Assembly: GCF_003614885.1 (NCBI RefSeq)
Contig: NZ_QZMS01000007.1
Span: forward strand, 1,674,001 to 1,738,000
Source of the DNA: Photobacterium salinisoli
GTDB taxonomy: Bacteria > Pseudomonadota > Gammaproteobacteria > Enterobacterales > Vibrionaceae
DNA: 64,000 bases
Direction: 5' to 3'
In this document: piece by piece, positions 63,212-64,000 of the stretch
Layout of the letters: every line of letters begins with the position of its first letter
Numbering within the stretch: position 1 is the first letter of the stretch
Notes under the pieces: model-generated
Database searches by the model: none
The model's input: the letters and a program-made list of their open reading frames with translations, nothing else
Told to the model about the DNA's origin: nothing
Made by a program: the position numbers and the translations under genes

Positions 63212-64000
63212 TTATTGATATTTGTACTTTTCGTCAATCAGTCTTTTCAAATATTGGCCATATTCATTTTTATGCATTGGTTTGGCAATTTTCAGCAGCG
63301 CCTCATCGTTCAGCCAATTATTGCGCCAGGCAATTTCTTCTAAACAGGCTACTTTGAGCCCCTGGACATGTTCGATGGTCTGCACGAAAGAGGAGGCTTC
63401 ATGTAAACTTTCATGGGTACCTGTATCCAACCATGCAAATCCACGACCTAACAGTTCGACACTCAGGCTATCATCTTCCAGATACATCTGATTGATTGAG
63501 GTAATTTCCAGCTCGCCGCGCTCTGAGGGTTTAACCTGCTTAGCGAAATCAACCACGCGGTTATCATAAAAATACAAGCCAGTCACTGCGTAATCTGATT
63601 TAGGCTCCTGAGGCTTCTCTTCAATAGACACAGCTTTCATTTGCTCATCAAACTCGACCACACCAAAACGTTCCGGATCTTTAACCTGATAACCAAATAC
63701 CGTAGCACCCTGCTCACGTTGCGCAGCGTGTTTCAATGTTTTAGAAAATGACTGCCCATAGAAGATATTATCGCCAAGTACAAGACAGCAACTATCACCA
63801 TTAATGAATTCCTCACCAATAATGAATGCTTGTGCCAGGCCATCCGGACTTGGCTGCACTGCGTATTGCAGATTAATGCCAAAATCCGAACCATCACCCA
63901 GCAGACGTTTAAAGGATTCATTATCTTCAGGTGTAGTAATAATCAGGATATCGCGGACCCCTGCCAACATTAGCGTTGAGAGTGGGTAGTAAATCATGGG
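63212..64000 (-). CDS. rfbA: Glucose-1-phosphate thymidylyltransferase (5' part beyond the window)
   Basis: The frame is open through the right edge: about 27 N-terminal residues, including the GGSGTRL loop, are outside. The visible part shows [44 protein letters not shown] and the C-terminal [18 protein letters not shown], all typical of RfbA/RmlA. It makes dTDP-glucose, the first step to dTDP-rhamnose. rfbB is probably just outside. Confidence 0.93.
   Translation of the reverse strand, partial: PMIYYPLSTLMLAGVRDILIITTPEDNESFKRLLGDGSDFGINLQYAVQPSPDGLAQAFIIGEEFINGDSCCLVLGDNIFYGQSFSKTLKHAAQREQGATVFGYQVKDPERFGVVEFDEQMKAVSIEEKPQEPKSDYAVTGLYFYDNRVVDFAKQVKPSERGELEITSINQMYLEDDSLSVELLGRGFAWLDTGTHESLHEASSFVQTIEHVQGLKVACLEEIAWRNNWLNDEALLKIAKPMHKNEYGQYLKRLIDEKYKYQ

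Overview
The window looks like a chromosomal segment of a marine gammaproteobacterium of the Vibrionaceae (Vibrio/Photobacterium group). The evidence is the conserved gene orders alaA-yfbR-dgt-tapT-rrtA, tig-clpP-clpX-lon-hupB-ppiD and pdxB-asd-fimV-truA-accD-folC-dedD-cvpA-purF, together with a rhombosortase, a very long acidic FimV, RfaH and an RssB-type regulator. The genus is inference. I saw no transposase, integrase, phage gene or CRISPR array.

Layout. 1-6.3 kb holds the end of an MFS/acyltransferase protein, the alanine aminotransferase alaA, two HD-domain nucleotide hydrolases (yfbR, dgt), the tRNA modifier tapT, rhombosortase rrtA and a small exported HhH protein. 6.4-15 kb is the protein-quality-control block ppiD-hupB-lon-clpX-clpP-tig, all on the minus strand, with a near-perfect sigma-32 promoter in front of lon. 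15.3-21.5 kb carries tRNA-Arg(UCU), folD behind a PurR-like operator, galU, rfaH, an rssB homologue, a LysR regulator and a Yip1-family membrane protein. 21.5-36.4 kb is a long minus-strand housekeeping series: purF, cvpA (second PurR-like operator, plus a 16-bp perfect inverted repeat between cvpA and purF), dedD, folC, accD, truA, fimV, asd, pdxB and fabB. mnmC (36.6-38.6 kb) faces the other way and is the last clear housekeeping gene.

From 38.7 kb to the right edge the region is about cell-surface polysaccharide: a GfcA/YmcD-like small exported protein, ugd, a beta-CASP RNA hydrolase, an unrecognised lipoprotein plus outer-membrane-barrel pair, phosphomannomutase (cpsG) and manC. Two WecA-type initiating transferases converge on each other. 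A minus-strand O-antigen/capsule operon is then read from beyond the right edge: rfbA-rfbD-rfbC, a nitroreductase-like protein, a Wzx flippase, a diverged MurA homologue, four glycosyltransferases interleaved with a Wzy polymerase, a second galU and the second wecA, ending at an intrinsic terminator near 50.73 kb. The core of this operon (about 52.9-62.3 kb) is visibly AT-rich and probably horizontally acquired. RfaH, encoded at 18 kb, is a plausible elongation factor for it.

How the parts combine: ugd, galU, cpsG/manC and rfbA/C/D supply UDP-glucuronate, UDP-glucose, GDP-mannose and dTDP-rhamnose. WecA starts the lipid-linked unit, the glycosyltransferases extend it, Wzx flips it and Wzy polymerises it. 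The most interesting item is the MurA-like enolpyruvyl transferase encoded next to a flavin reductase-like gene inside the O-antigen operon. It suggests an enolpyruvyl- or lactyl-ether-modified sugar in the surface polysaccharide.
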